Source: an uncultured Granulicatella sp.
Lineage (GTDB): Bacteria; Bacillota; Bacilli; Lactobacillales; Aerococcaceae
Direction of reading: 5' to 3'
NCBI RefSeq assembly: GCF_938030755.1
Contig: NZ_CALHIF010000022.1
Coordinates: forward strand, 1 to 64,000
DNA: 64,000 bases
The notes beneath the pieces are model-generated. The model saw only the letters and a program-made list of their open reading frames with translations, was not told the origin of the DNA and did not search any database. Both the position numbers and the translations under genes were made by a program. This document shows positions 63,913 to 64,000 of the stretch, one piece after another. The number at the start of each line of letters is the position of its first letter. Position 1 is the stretch's first letter.

Positions 63913-64000
63913 GATACGAGACCGAACGCTCAGAAATGGAACGTTGGACCGGAACAACGCAAGGGACTCGGAACGAGTCGTGCGGATGTTTCGGGAAACG
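63911..64000 (+). repeat. structured repeat unit after coaA, cut by the window edge
   Basis: It begins AGGATACGAG, overlapping the coaA stop. It continues with CGAACGCTCAG and GGACCGGA as in the unit at 48094-48217. The tip CGCAAGGGACT..AGTCGTGCGG is identical. Flanking helices are AACA/TGTT and CGTT/AACG where the other unit has AGTA/TACT and CACT/AGTG, so pairing is kept by compensatory change. The rest lies beyond the window. Confidence 0.88.

Overview
The window is the replication-origin region of a low-GC Firmicute of the order Lactobacillales. The evidence is the gene order rnpA-rpmH / dnaA-dnaN-yaaA-recF-gyrB-gyrA, the walRKHIJ-htrA-rlmH block on the other side, AGGAGG-type ribosome binding sites, consensus sigma-A promoters and a mevalonate operon for isoprenoids. 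I lean towards the Carnobacteriaceae/Aerococcaceae (Granulicatella-like), but the genus is a guess.

Layout. Positions 1-100 hold the promoter and leader of an rRNA operon that runs off the left edge. Positions 337-1406 hold an Rgg-like regulator and a small partner gene. Positions 1717-4003 hold the leftward rpmH-rnpA-yidC-jag cluster. A bipartite oriC flanks dnaA: a DnaA-box field at 4.18-4.42 kb, and boxes plus a DnaA-trio/AT-rich unwinding region at 5.9-6.06 kb. Rightward follow dnaN, yaaA-recF-gyrB-gyrA, an ABC exporter, a T-box-controlled operon of two MetE-like proteins around a cyclase-family hydrolase, rpsF-ssb-rpsR, two perfect parS sites, gdpP-rplI-dnaB-purA, walRKHIJ, htrA and rlmH. 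The htrA-rlmH gap holds a second dense DnaA-box cluster.

From 35.2 kb the content is mixed housekeeping: a probable small RNA, tRNA-Ser(CGA), a sugar ABC ATPase, dUTPase, radA, a PIN/TRAM protein, an SPFH protein with a ribbon-helix-helix partner, a zinc/manganese-type ABC transporter, an AEC transporter, purR, ASCH and HAD proteins, an HD phosphohydrolase, lipL, a two-component system, exoA, uvrA, rpiA, a YeiH-type transporter, the mvk-mvaD-pmk-fni operon and coaA. I see no transposase, prophage, CRISPR array or defence island.

The most unusual content is non-coding. (1) A modular structured repeat of about 124 nt starts at or next to the stop codons of two unrelated genes and lies in the sense direction: two tandem units after the HD gene (48.08-48.34 kb) and one after coaA at the right edge. 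The units share an asymmetric internal loop flanked by helices that change by compensatory substitution. (2) Two 183-bp fold-back elements (40.75 and 46.54 kb), with a 33-bp internally deleted derivative at 13.64 kb, share pairing arms with a compensatory change and different apical hairpins. (3) A probable minus-strand small RNA of about 100 nt lies at 35.46-35.56 kb. None of these could be compared with a database here.
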